NCBI GenBank assembly: GCA_942486035.1
Contig: CALNXK010000014.1
Coordinates: 964,501-1,028,500 of the forward strand
DNA from: Porites lobata
Lineage: Eukaryota > Cnidaria > Anthozoa > Scleractinia > Poritidae
Reading direction: 5' to 3'
Length of the DNA stretch: 64,000 bases
In this document: piece after piece, positions 35,310 to 46,981 of the stretch
Numbering within the stretch: the first letter of the stretch is position 1
Layout: every line of letters begins with the position of its first letter
The notes under the pieces: generated by a model
The model's database searches: none
The model's input: only the letters and a program-made list of their open reading frames with translations
Told to the model about the DNA's origin: nothing
Translations under genes and position numbers: made by a program

Positions 35310-36594
35310 ATGACTGCTGTGGAGGAGTTGCAGGATACGACTAGTGGTTTTGGGTGGCCAGTTTCACTTAAAGTTTACAGACGTGGAGAACATGTATTTT
35401 TTGAGGTTCAAGCTGTTGTTGAGTTACTTGGAGTTGAAAAGCAAGTCAGGAAACATGGCTTTAAATTCATTGACAAGTTTCTTCGTGAAAATGGTCAGTA
35501 TAGTATTTGTAGTAAAACCTATATTATTGCCGACTAGTGGTTTGAGGCCTGATCTCTGCCATCATGTTTATTGTCTCTCTTCCACCCACAATACTTGTCT
35601 CCTTAGTTGGTGATATTTTCTGCCCCTTCAATCTTAATATTAAAAGTCTTAATATTAAAAGTGTTGGTTTCCACATTATATTACTGAGCGTCACAATTGG
35701 CTACTGCCATAGCTTTAGATGTTATAAAGTACAAAGCTGGAAAGCAGTTTACATTTCACGACGATGCCAAATCTTACTTACTTTCATTTTTGAACTGTCT
35801 TTTCTACACTAATTCAATTCATCCATTTTAGGTAGGTACTTTTTTGGTGTCCACGTCCGCTTAATAGAGGTTTCCGCTTAATAAAGGTTTCATTTAAAGT
35901 AAATAAGGGAAATAAATTTGGGGACTTCGGCTACTGTTTGCATAATAGAGGGTGTCCGCTTAATACGGGTTTTCCTGAAGTTCAATTTTTTAATTAAAAT
36001 TAATTTTTCTTCTCCTTCAAAAACTCTAATAAAATGCTTGTTTTTAAATGACTGTTTTTAGGTCTCAAAGACAGCTTCATCTTCAGTAAGAATCAAAGGA
36101 ACAGAGAACTCGTAAGTTATGCTGCATTTGTTATGCTGATTATCAGATATCCTGCAGCAGATGATACCACAAAAGCACTGCGGATGCTCATCTTACAGCC
36201 AATCCTACTGCCCCCACCAGCTGGTACTATTATTCAACCTCCTTCTACACCAGCCACAGTTCCACCTGCAACACCAGCCGCAGTTCAACCTCCTTCTACA
36301 CCAGCCGCAGTTCAACCTCCTACACCAGCCACAGTTCAACCTCCTTCTACACCAGCAGCAGTTCAATCTCCTTCTACACCAGCCGCAGTTCAACCTCCTT
36401 CTACACCAGCAGCAGTTCCACCTGCAACACCAGCCGCAGTTCAACCTCCTTCTACACCAGCAGCAGTTCAACCTCCTTCTACACCAGCAGCAGTTCCACC
36501 TGAAAGGCACTTGAAAGGGAAGACTTGTAACATGAAATTTTGCACTAACCCTGGATTATCTCAACCCAGCTTTGAACAACCCGCCCTTGGTTGA
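35310..36594 (+). CDS. Two-exon gene: compact N-terminal domain and proline-rich repeat tail
   Basis: Exon 1 is 35,310-35,493 and exon 2 is 36,062-36,594; intron borders are GTCAGT and TTTTTAG. Phases fit: the Gly codon is split G|GT and reading continues as LKDSFIFSKNQRNRELV. The protein is about 238 residues. Residues 1-110 form a compact domain (VYRRGEHVFFEVQAVVELLG, VRKHGFKFIDKFLRENG, YAAFVMLIIRYPAADD). The pattern aromatic-F-x-x-x-x-V-x-x-L-G recalls BRO-N/antirepressor-like DNA-binding domains, but this is a loose resemblance only. Residues 145-215 are a repeat of about nine residues, QPPSTPAAV-like. The end has KTCNMKFCTNPG. Start choice: first Met after a good acceptor. It converges with the gene at 37,454. 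Confidence 0.6.
35845..35975 (+). repeat. Repeated GTCCGCTTAATA motif inside the intron
   Basis: Three spaced copies of a CCGCTTAATA-containing motif (GTCCGCTTAATAGAGGTT, CCGCTTAATAAAGGTT, GTCCGCTTAATACGGGTT) lie in the intron of the 35.3-kb gene. This is a dispersed repeat type rather than coding sequence. Confidence 0.6.
36232..36500 (+). repeat. Coding minisatellite, about 27-bp unit
   Basis: About ten copies of a unit like CAACCTCCTTCTACACCAGC, encoding QPPSTPAAV with variants (VPPATPAA, QSPSTPAA). Length differs between units. It is in frame with the gene and forms its proline-rich tail, so copy number may vary between individuals. Confidence 0.85.
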
Positions 36595-37453
36595 TAAAGC
36601 CACATTTTCAGTTCCTCTTCCCTGAGACTGACACAGCCCCCTAGTTTTTTTCAAATCTTACCCTTTATATTCATTTTTGATACAAGTAATTGATCATGTA
36701 TATATAATAGGAAGCTATCACGAAACTGGGTTTTGCACCCATAAAGTAGGCTTTTAGCATATAGATATATGAACCCAGTAGTTAAGCAGATCATTTTGTT
36801 AACCCAAACAAAGAGAGAAGAACAAATAATTTTCAATTCTGTTATACATTATTTTTATTTACAAAACACAAAAATGGAAATTTGTATACAATATTAAATC
36901 CTACTAAGTTATTGTCCTACTATTTACAAAAACTAATATTTATAACAACATTCAAAACAAAAAAGCAGTACAGAAGTTCTCTATGACTTGTGATACAAAT
37001 TCACTTGAGCTCAATTTAAAAAGCATGCCTAGTAAAAGTCTAGACTCAAACTAGACTGTTAAAACTAATATCAAAATTTCCCCCCCCCCCAAAAAAAAAA
37101 AAAATTGTCAGCTGAATACTATGAGCCCTAATAGTTTCACTCTACATCTAGCTTCATAATTAAGTATTTTCAAAGAATGAAAATGTACTGCTAATTATTA
37201 TTACATGGACATTTGAATTTGTTAAATTCAGCTAATTTTCAACAACAAAACTTGAGTTCAAAAAAGTATTTCAAATAAAACTTGACATTATTGAGAAAGT
37301 GCCTTGCACTTCTCCCTGTAATCTGGGCTCTATGAAAATGGAGCCTCAGAATAAGAAAATGAAAACTTAAGAGTAAAATGTTTTCGGTCTAAATAAACTG
37401 TAAGCGAGGTAACAAACTTAAAATGACAATCTGCCACATCGGCACGCAATGGC
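36595..37453. other. Intergenic stretch between two convergent genes
   Basis: AT-rich 3' flanks of both neighbours. A C run followed by an A run lies at 37,081-37,105. AATAAA-like signals occur on both strands. No gene seen. Confidence 0.5.
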
Positions 37454-39017
37454 TTAACATCCCAACCCTTCCCCATAATACCATCTAAAAGACTTATAAC
37501 CCCCAACCAAAGTGAAAGGAATTTTGAACTTGTTCACCTCAGAGAGACCAAAAATTGACATGTCATGGAAGGGCTCAAGAGCACCAAGGCTGATGGGCTG
37601 TGCCGGTCGAGTGGCATTAAGAGAAATGCCACTCGACACAGCCTGGCGCATCTGAGCCCCCAAGGCATGGCGACACAAGTCTCTCAGATAATGAACATTT
37701 CCAAAATTCCTTTCTTGACACACACCGACACGAGAATGACCACAAAAAACATAATTAGCGACTTGACTAAACACATTTGACAAACCAAACTGCGAACTGC
37801 TACAAGGATGAACAAATGAACATTCAACAGTGACTTGAAAATTATCCAAGAATGAAACAACTTTCCCCCCCTCAATTACACATCGAACTCCTGAAACAAA
37901 AACACTGCCACTGAGGCTAAGCTTAAAAAGGCGAGTTATGATGAAAGGAAAACCACACGAATCTACAAAATAAAGGGAACCAACTTTAATAACTACATCA
38001 TCTTGGACAATAACAGAAAATTCAAAGTTCATTTCAGCAACTGAAATTAAGGCAGCAGGTGATTCTTTGTGGTCTTGTTCACATGGAGGTGGGGATGGAG
38101 CTGGGGCTGGAGTTGATTCCTGACATACTGGTATCCTCCTTTTTTTCCGGGTTGAGACTTTCTGTGGTTCTGGCCTCTTCCGTTCAAGCTCTTCCGGGCC
38201 CACATCTACTTGAACATTGTTTGCCAATGTAACTTTGATGAAACCTCTGATGGGATCTACCTCGTTCATCACTGCTTCAATCTCGCCCATCCAGAGAACA
38301 TCATCCCTCATTGTTTTTGAGATTTGTGGATTCTAAAAACAAAACATAACCTAGTAAGATTTGGTTCAATGATGCTGTACAATCTTTTATTTCCAACTAA
38401 ATTTCTTACAAACAAAGGAAACTACATGTGCAATGACTCTGTGCAGTACTGAAATCTAGTCCTAAAAGTCACATGACTTGAAAAATGTGTAAACAAACTA
38501 CGCATTGAGCTTGCATCCATCTACTTGAATTAAAGCAAGCTATTATGATGAATCGATATGTTTCTTATTACTTGACAGTGTTAAGTACTCATTTATCATA
38601 TTTCAAACAAACAGAAGCAAGTATTTCTAAAATTTGATCATTTGAGCAGTTAGACTTTCGCCACGCAAGCTACCGATCGCGAGCGTAGTAAACCTCTATA
38701 CAGTCTCGTAATAATCCGAGCCATTTGTCCGATCACATTCGATTCCACTTCGTTTTTGCTTACTTGAACTAAAAAAATTAACTAGCAGTTAATCTCACCT
38801 TGCTGGAATAACTTGAACGTTTTCGTTTCGCTTCAAACGGAGTTACATTTCGGATCTCATGTGGATCACAAATGCGGCGGTTCCACTCGGCGTTCCATCC
38901 ATCGAAAGAGACGGTCACCCCTTCTTCGGTTTTTGAAAGAACCGTACACCGACACCAAACTCCACACTCATCTACCGCTTCTGCTTTGCAGCCTTCGAGG
39001 AATTTTTCAAACGCCAT
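37454..39017 (-). CDS. Two-exon gene with Tudor/MBT-like N-terminal domain
   Basis: Exon 1 is 39,017 down to 38,799 and exon 2 is 38,332 down to 37,454. The donor AAG|GTGAGA and acceptor TTTTTAG are both in phase 0, giving a protein of about 365 residues. Residues 10-60 look like a Tudor/MBT-type barrel: GVWCRCTVLSKTEEGVTVSFDGW followed by NRRICDPHEIR, the FDGW...W/I...IR pattern of methyl-lysine readers. A second short beta-rich segment follows (WMGEIEAV, IKVTLANNVQVDVGPEEL), then a basic-proline linker (KRRIPVC, APAPSPPP). The last 190 residues, with several Cys and YVFCGHSRVGVC, are not recognised. A chromatin-reading role is inferred from the first domain only. The gene is convergent with the 35.3-kb gene. 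Confidence 0.65.
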
Positions 39018-41208
39018 TTCACAAGTAATCTTCGCTTCACAGACTCAGAACTGGTTTGATCGATCACCGAAACCGGACTTGTTATCTTTGGTTCAGTGAA
39101 CCGCATTTGGTTGCTACGATACTAGTTGGGTCTCAGACTCCCTCGGTAGTATTAGCACCAAACTGCGCATGTGTAGCAAAATTTATGCATGAATAATGAA
39201 TTACACAGTTTGACCGCGTTGAAGTCCTAATGGACTGAAAAAACATTCTTGTTACGTTATGAGTTTTTTGGCCACTTATTGGTTCAAGGAATTATGCTCT
39301 TCTACTATTTGTATTTGCCGGTGCAGGAGCTTTGTGTACCATTGAGATGAAGAAACGTGTTTGAGATTTAACCTAAATAATCTTATCTATTCAAAAAGCA
39401 AGGAAAGGAAAAGCCAATAATTATGACATTCCACCTGCAAAATTTCAGCAAGAAATTTAAAAAAAGGTCTTATCATAATTTATTTTTCACTCGCGTGGCG
39501 TGTGGGCAGAGCAGTTAGCATTTGATTTATTTATAAAACATTTACTTGCTTTTCAATGCAATGGTTTGGAATTTAGTCATGCTGATATATTTTGATATTC
39601 TTTACACTACTGGACATTCTGAAAGTAGAGCAGTCTTATTGCTTTCTTTTTTTCTTTAGGCCAAGTTATCAAATCTTTACAAGAAACCAATTTGATAGGA
39701 ATCCAATGTGATAGGACTTGGTCGTGCATTTACACAAGAAGAACGAGGTTTTTGTTCTTTGTAATTCATACCTAAAAAAATTAATTCACTTTATAATTAC
39801 TTTCAACATGTGTTTTGACTCTCGACCTGGTACTACCTCTTGACGATACCTAAACTAAAGGGGTCCATTTTCTCTTTTTTATTGTATGTGTGTATTTATG
39901 CTCTCATTACGGAGAATTAAACCTACTGAACCTTTACATGTAATCTCGACCCACACTGTCGGAGCTTATGGTATCCCAGTTTCTGTAGCATGAAGCACCT
40001 AGAAGTATTGTTAGTCCTCCCCTGGATAGGATGATAGTCCGATCTCGGATTATATTGTATGTTTATTTCCATTGAGATTGAGAAGAGTGGAGGTTTCTTG
40101 GTGTTGCATTTGGTGCTATCACCAAATGACGTAACACTAAAGACGATAAATAATACCCACACCACAACACAATAGCCAACCAACAATAATTTCCATAAAA
40201 CCAAACAAAACACTGAATAGAAATGCTCAGAATGTCCAATGTAATGTTAAGGACCTTAAGCAACAAGGATGATGATGTCCCGGATGTCATGTCAGCAACC
40301 AAAAGGTGTGGTGTTTTAATTTTATGTCATGCTTCTGTTCCTCACAAAAAAGGAAAAGTTTTCCTTTTTACATCTTTGGCATGTCACAATGAAGACAGAA
40401 GACTTGAATAGCAAGAAGCCTATTTCCGGGGTCTATTATTGACTTCTGGGTCATCAACGTTCTCGCTGTTATAAGGTCCTTGTTATCTTCTCCACAAGCA
40501 GATAGCTTTCTTCAGGATAAATGTTATTCTCTCTACAGGCGAAAAGTACCTGCTAAGGAAATACAAATGGGAGGGGGAAGTTGTTAAAAATAAAGGCGGT
40601 CATAGGTAGTTCAAATTGATCTGGTTGTTTGTCCACAATGCAGGACTGTTAGGAGCTCTCTGATTGGGTTGCCTTGTTCACATTTACGTTGTTGATTGCC
40701 TAACACTTTCTGGCTCAAAGAAGCAAAAATCCTGGGCAAGAAATTAAGAGCAACTCCATGCAAATATCGACCAGAGTGCGGCAACGCTCAAAAAATAAAA
40801 ATCGCTCTTCTTTTGCATAATGATAGACTTTAGTAAGTGTACAAACGCCATGTAGTTTTTTCTTCGAAAGATCTGTTCGTTTCCGAGAAAAACAAGAAAA
40901 CCGTTTCAAGCCCCGCCGTCGATTTCGCAAGCCGAAAACAGGGTTGAAATTCCTATGATTCGCTCGACTTGCATTTCAAAACAACCGCGCAAGAAAAAAA
41001 GCTTGTTGCTAAAATTGTAAGTATAGCTCGTCGTTGACCAAAATATAAAGTATTTTTAGCATTACAACAGTCTGAGTAATTATAAAAAAGCTAAAGCGTA
41101 TGTCTACCTGTTGTTCAACCACGGAAGGTAGTTGAAAAAAGCGACGATTTTCGTCATGTGCCTTTGATCAGAATTCTTCAAGATTGAAGGGGAAAACATA
41201 GACTACGA
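39018..41208. other. Intergenic stretch without recognised genes
   Basis: Between two divergently oriented genes, so it should hold both promoters. GAATAATGAATTACACAG and similar AT-rich stretches occur, but no open frame has protein-like features on either strand and no element borders are clear. Confidence 0.5.
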
Positions 41209-41325
41209 GTAGTCCCTCATTTTCCCTCAGGGATAGTAGGGCGAGCGAAACGCGAGCGCGCGTGAAAATCACCCCACGCGAGAAAAGGCGACACGCGGCG
41301 GGGAGAGAGAAAAATGAGGGACTAC
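41209..41325. mobile_element. Short GC-rich fold-back element
   Basis: GTAGTCCCTCATTTTCCCTC at 41,209 is matched inverted by GAGAGAAAAATGAGGGACTAC ending at 41,325. The interior is rich in CGCGAGCG-type sequence, unlike the AT-rich surroundings. At 117 bp it is a MITE or fragment of one, 280 bp upstream of the ZAD-like zinc finger. Confidence 0.6.
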
Positions 41326-41539
41326 AGACAAAGCCCAAGCTTTTGACCCTTCACGGCCGACTGATTTTGGAGTGTGAAGTTCGTATCACGTTCTAAATCA
41401 ATTAAGCTCATCCAATGGAATTCCTTCTCTCATTGAGCTGTCATTGCCCTTGTCATCGGTAAACTGCAGGGGATATTTATTGCAAGTGAAAGAAAACCCA
41501 GACACAACTTTTCTTCGCGGCTGTTTCGCGCGAAGAACT

Positions 41540-41684
41540 GATCAACGACTGAAACGCCGAAAAAGTCAGTTGGAAGACCTTTAAAAAAGCCAAGTTGCAG
41601 TGACTTTTGTCGTGTTTGTGGCTGTAACTTCAATACTTATTACGGTGATTTTAAACGAAGAGTTTCTACAGAGAATCTCTTTGA
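41540..41684 (+). CDS. Exon 1, left part: first half of the ZAD-like zinc finger
   Basis: In frame, this reads KKPSCSDFCRVCGCNFNTYY and on to VSTENLF, where the LINE begins. CRVCG gives the first Cys pair of a ZAD-type finger. Continuing after the LINE in the same frame gives EIPKRAG and then the second pair, CAKCGTK. An upstream stop (TGA near 41,537) with no ATG after it means the start codon lies in an unseen exon or is lost. Confidence 0.7.
41673..41684 (+). repeat. LINE target-site duplication, left copy
   Basis: GAATCTCTTTGA, repeated exactly at 46,970-46,981 right after the poly(A) of the LINE. The preceding A is also shared but may belong to the poly(A). Confidence 0.9.
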
Positions 41685-42538
41685 TCTCTTTCGTTTCCTC
41701 TAGAAGAAGAGCAAAAAGAATACGGGAAAAAGGTTCACAAACTGACGACGACCTCGAGGAGCTTCCCGACCACGAGGGTGACGCCACGCTGAAAGCCCTT
41801 GACGATATCAGGAATAAGTTAGAAAGCTTACTTCTTCTCAAACCAGCTGTTGATGACCTAAAATCAGTAATTGCTAAACTCACAGAGGAAAACAAGCAAC
41901 TAATGGAAAGTTTGAATTCTGCAACTAAGGAAATTCAAGAAATTAAAAATGCTGCCGCGGCGACTGAAAAGGCGACTGCTTCGCTTCGCAAAGAAAATGA
42001 TCAGTTGAAGGCTGAAGTCGACAAATTAGTATGTCGCAACATACGTCTTGAAGCTCAGTCAAGAAGAAGCAACTTCAGAGTTTACGGTGTCAGAGATTCT
42101 CCACATGAAACTCCAGCAGAAACCGAACAAGTGTTGAGAAACGTCCTGTTACAACAGCTTCAAATACCTGAAGAAGACGTAAACAATATGAGCTTCGAAA
42201 GAGTTCATCGAATTTCTAACACCCGAGCTGTTAATCAAACCAACAAATCTAAGAGTCCGCGCCCAATAATCGCCAAAGCCAGCTTTTATCAAGACAAGGA
42301 GCAAATTTTTTCATACGCTAGAAGCTTACCAAAAGGCTCAAAGATCGGTGTTGCCAGTGACTTCCCAAAAGAAATTGCCGATATGCACAAGAAACTTTAC
42401 CCAATCCTGAAAGCTGCTAAAGCCCAGAAGAAAAAAGCTTTCTTTAATGTCGACAAACTTGTTATTGATGAGCAAGTTTATCGTGGAAAAGAAACTAAAG
42501 ATCTTCCTCTGTACAGTAAAGTTATGGTACATGATTAG
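41685..42538 (+). pseudogene. LINE ORF1 (L1 ORF1p-like), 5'-truncated
   Basis: About 284 residues: an acidic start, a coiled coil of heptad-like repeats (LTEENKQLMESLNSATKEI, LRKENDQLKAEVDKL), then an RRM-like core with RRSNFRVYGV, and a C-terminal region with PRPIIAKASFYQDKEQIF. This order is that of L1 ORF1 RNA-binding proteins, which trimerise through the coiled coil and coat the element RNA. Its own start codon is lost; the frame runs unbroken into the upstream target DNA by chance. Confidence 0.8.
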
Positions 42539-42959
42539 TCAGTTGTTGTAAATAATTGATTCCTTTCGCGCTCCCAAGAGTTGCTTCGCTCATAGCGCCT
42601 ACTTATTTAGCATTAAACTGTTCATAGGGAACCCGTTTAGGTGTAAGAAGAGGTTTCCCTACTTTGAGCAATTTGTGCTCTAGTAACTGTGCGTTTTGTG
42701 TCTTAGCGTTTCTGTATAGCCGTTTCTATTTACATGTTTAGAATCTATTTTGATATACTTAGATTTATCTCCCTGCAGCTTAGTCTTGTACTCCTTCAGC
42801 TTGCGTTAAGGCTGATTACTAATGTTTATTATTTAATTTACATTAAGTACACTTTCAATTCGAAATTGCTCACATTCGAAAAGTTTTTCAATATCTTCCT
42901 CAACGAAACCGATAGAATATTCTATGCTGATAATTCACAGCTGCTCCGTTTAGACTCTC

Positions 42960-45900
42960 CTTTTGTTCTTTAAACGTAAGAGGTTAAAATCAAGCTAGAA
43001 AGAGACGGCGGGTGTTTAGATGGCTCCACAATCAAAAATTCGACGTTGTTTATTTACAAGAAACTTACTCTTCCAAAAGTGTCGAAGAAATATGGAAAGC
43101 AGAATGGGGAGGGAAAATTTATTACAGTCATGGAACAACACATTCAAAAGGTGTGATGATATTATTTAAACCGACTCTGGATTTCGAAACAGAAAGCATC
43201 TTCGCTGATAAGAATGGACGATACTTGCTATTAAAAGCCAACGTGCTAGAATCTTCCTTCTTGTTTAGCAACATTTACGCGCCAAATGACTCTACCGCCC
43301 AGATAGCTTTCTTTCGCAATCTTGATAACATTCTCCTACCATTTGCAGATGGACAAATCATCTTGGGAGGTGACATGAATTGCCCATTAACACCTACAGA
43401 TAAAATGGGTGGTGCTACTGTTCAGAAAAAACAAAAAGTCATTGACGGGATTGAAGGCTTAACCCGGCGTTTTAAACTTCATGACATTTGGAGAAATCAA
43501 CATACCAACAAAACACAATTTACATGGCGTAACAATTCCTTGAAAGTGCAATGCCGCTTAGATTATTGGCTTGTGTCGAAAGAATTGTTGATGTCTGTCA
43601 TTGATACTAACATCACCAACCCCACAATATCTGATCATAGCGCTATCACTTTCACTCTTCAATCGAAAGAATACGCTAAACGTGGACCTGGGTTTTGGAA
43701 AATTAATAACGCTTTGCTGGAAGACGCAAATTTCATTGACGAGCTCGTAAGCAAAATACCCGAATACAAAAGCAAACACTGTTACCTTACTAATGAAGGC
43801 CTGTACTGGGACATGCTCAAGATGGAGATTAGAGGTTTCTGTGTACAATACTCAAAAAGGAAAAACAGAATAAAAAGAAAAAAGGAACGAGACCTTCAGA
43901 AAGAAATTGATCACCTAATGGCCTTGCTGCAATCCAACAGATCGAAAGAAAATATCACTAAACTCTACCAATTAAGAGCTCAACTCAATCAGATTGCTGA
44001 ATATAAAACCGAGGGTGCAATGATTAGAAGTAGGATACGCTGGCACGAAAAAGGAGAAAAGAATACTAAATACTTCTTAAATCTTGAGAAAAGGAGGTTT
44101 GCAAAAACTCATATAACTAGGCTTAAAACAAGTACTGGCTCGGAAACTTCTTGCGAAAAAGAGATTTTGGAAATGCAGAGAGCATTTTATGAAAATTTAT
44201 ATACGAGCGCTCCCTGTGATATTATTGCACGCGATGCTTTCCTGGGAGACCCTAACCTCGTCAAACTCAACGAAGACGAGCTAAATGAACTTGAAGAGCC
44301 TTTGTCGAAAACCGAGTGTTTCACCGTTCTTAAACAGTGTGCTAAAAACAAATGTCCGGGCAGCGACGGTCTCTCAGTTGAGTTCTATTTGCACTTCTGG
44401 CATCTACTTGGTGATGAGATGGTCCAAAGCTTTAACTATGCTCATAAAGTAGAACAACTCAACATAACACAAAGACAAGGTATAATAAAGGTCATACCGA
44501 AAAAACGCAAGAACAGGTTGTATTTGGAACATTGGAGACCGCTAACGTTACTTAACGTCGACTATAAAATAGCAACCAAATCTATAGCCCATAGAATCGC
44601 TAAAGTCCTCCCCAAATTAATAAACGACGACCAAACTGGCTATGTCAAGGGCCGCTATATAGGACAGAACATTAGACTCATTAACGATATCATGAAGATT
44701 ACTGAGCTAGAAAACATTCCCGGCATGGCGATTTTTGTGGACTTTAAAAAAGCTTTTGACACCGTCGACTGGAACTTTCTTTTTAAGACCTTGGAGGCAT
44801 TAAATTTCGGCCCTCAGTTACTACAGTGGATCCGAACCTTTTACACTGACTGTTCTAGCTGTGTAGTAAATAATGGTTACGCCTCTGTCTTCTTTAAACT
44901 ACAAAGAGGTGTTCGCCAAGGGTGCCCTCTTTCCGGCTCCCTATTTGTGCTGTGCGCTGAAATTCTTGCTAATGCAATAAGGTCTAATGCAAATATTCGA
45001 GGAATCAACATATATGGAAAGGAATTCAAAATTTCACAATACGCAGATGATACCACTGTTTTTGTCTCTGATATAGCATCTGCCCAAAAGCTCTTCCAAC
45101 TGCTCCACGCTTTTCAAAAATGCTCTGGTCTTGAAGTAAACAGAAGCAAGACAGAGGGCTTGTGGCTAGGCGCGAACAAAAACAACCCGGAAGAACCTCT
45201 TGATATTGCATGGCCAAAAGATCCTGTATTTGCACTTGGTATTCACTTCTCTTATGATGACGAAGCTGCTTTCAAAAGGAACTTTGAACAGAAACTGTCC
45301 TCGATGGCTTCCTTGCTAAACTTGTGGTACCCTAGGAACTTAACTTTACATGGTCGAATTGTCATTTTAAAAGCATTAGCCCTCTCCAAACTTATTTATA
45401 ACACTGCTGTCCTCACTGTCACCCCCACATTTATTCAAAAAGTTAATAAAGCTATTACTCAATTCGTCTGGCAAAAGAAAAAACCAAAAATAAAACAAAC
45501 TACCCTGATTGGCCCTAAAGAAAAGGTGGTCTCTCATTGCCTGATTTTGACATAATTAACAATGCTCTCAAAGCAACTTGGATCAGAAGACTTGACAGCT
45601 GTCATCCCACCGCGAGTTGGACTCACATTCCTGTTTCCCTGCTAGAGCGAGTTGGTGGTCTCTTTCTCCTTAAATGTAACTTTGAACTTAAACATCTTAA
45701 CATCCACATTCCATTGATCTTTTACGAGAAAGCCTTGTTGGCCTGGCAATCCATAAATTCGTTCACTCCCTCCTCAAAAGAAGAAATACTGAATGAAATC
45801 TTATGGAACAACCGCTTTATTAGGATCAACAATTATTCAGTATACTATAAAGCATGGCATGTAGCGGGTGTTGAAAAAATTGGAGATCTCTTCAACGGCA

Positions 45901-46631
45901 ATACCTTTCTATCTCACCAAGACTTCTGCTCTTATTTTGGTCTTAAAACTAATTTTCTTACCTACTACGGTTTATGCAAAGCAATTCCTCCTAACTGGAT
46001 TAAAATAATGAAAGGTAAATTACAACCGCCTTCGAATAAATCCATAAGTATGGATAGAATTCCCGTTGAGAAGCTTTCTTCTAAACTTGCTACCAACTTT
46101 TTTGTTGAAAGAGAATTTGTTCCTGCCACCGCCGAAAAAAGACTGAGAAAAGCTAGTTTAAACGAACAGCAAATTTCTCAAATTTACAAGATGCCTTTCA
46201 GTGCTACGAAAGACATACAACTCTCAATGTTTCAGTTCAAGATCTTACACCACATCTTACCCACCAACGCTACATTATATAAATTCGGAATTAAGGAACA
46301 TGACCGCTGTCATTTATGCGCTGAAAAGCAAACAATCACACACCTATTTGTGACTTGCCCCAATGCTCAGCTGTTTTGGACACATTTTTCAGTTTGGTGG
46401 CGCGAAAAAAACAACATTGAGATCTCGCTTTCTGAAGCACAAACACTTTATGGCATTACAGACACCGTGCCTCAGTGTCTTGGTTTAAACCTCTGCTTGA
46501 TAATTGCAAAATACTATATTTACACCGCGTCTAAAAATGAGGAAGATTATTTTTTCGACGCTTTTTTGTCTCTCCTTAAAAATAAAATACAAATTGAAAC
46601 TAGCAAAGCAAAGGTGCAAGTCAAGCTGTAA
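42960..46631 (+). pseudogene. LINE ORF2: endonuclease and reverse transcriptase, two lesions
   Basis: The endonuclease starts at SLNVRG, is stopped by TAA at 42,985, then continues in frame with VVYLQETY, NIYAPND, LGGDMNCP, RLDYWLVS and ISDHSAI: the APE-type catalytic set. RT motifs follow: YRPLTLLNVDYKI-like region, IFVDFKKAFDTVDW, RGVRQGCPLSGSLF and QYADDTTVFV with intact YADD. Near 45,520 one base is missing and reading moves to the frame that gives PDFDIINNALKATW. The end has CHLCAEKQTITHLFVTC, the zinc-binding zf-RVT type. ORF2 would cut target DNA and copy the RNA; with a stop and a frameshift it cannot. Confidence 0.85.
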
Positions 46632-46675
46632 AAATAATTTTCTTGATTCTGGCTAATTTCCCTTGTTTTTTGGCT

Positions 46676-46969
46676 TTTTTGTTTTGTTTGTTTGTTTGTT
46701 ATTTATTTATTTATTTATCTATTTTTTTGTCGTTTTTTACGTATTTACTCTCCGTTAATAGATAGTAAGTTAGTAATTAGTTGTATTAGAATTCTTTTTT
46801 CATTATTTTGTAACAGTCTCCAACTCATTGGCTCCTGTTTTGTAAGCATTATCTTGTAAGTTTATATTATGTAAGTATGTAGTATTTAACTTAGCAAGTT
46901 ATATGTAAGTGGGTATTAAAGCTTTATGTAAGTAAGTAAGTAAGTAAAAAAAAAAAAAAAAAAAAAAAA
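46676..46969 (+). repeat. LINE 3' end: simple repeats, TAAG tandem and poly(A)
   Basis: TTTG and TTTA runs at 46,681-46,720, a (TAAG)n stretch at 46,929-46,946, then about 23 A bases ending at 46,969. Tandem tails of this kind mark the 3' ends of many L1/Tx1-type LINEs. Confidence 0.85.
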
Positions 46970-46981
46970 GAATCTCTTTGA

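Larger units (their letters stand above)
41685..46969 (+). mobile_element. L1/Tx1-type LINE, 5'-truncated, with poly(A) tail
   Basis: A 5.3-kb element bounded by a 12-bp target duplication. It begins inside ORF1, so the 5' end is truncated as is common for target-primed insertion. ORF1 (to 42,538), ORF2 (about 42,960-46,631), an AT-rich 3' end with TTTA and TTTG runs, TAAG repeats and about 23 A bases follow. ORF2 has a stop and a frameshift, so this copy is inactive. The ORF1 RNA-binding protein, N-terminal endonuclease and C-terminal CCHC-type segment place it in the L1/Tx1 group. Confidence 0.9.

Noticed and set aside
36205..36510. Minus-strand Cys/Trp-rich open frame
   Set aside because: It is the antisense of the proline-rich coding repeat and has no independent support.
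41600..41684. Apparent start of LINE ORF1 with a hydrophobic leader
   Set aside because: This part is the host ZAD exon read in another frame; the LINE begins at 41,685 as shown by the target duplication.
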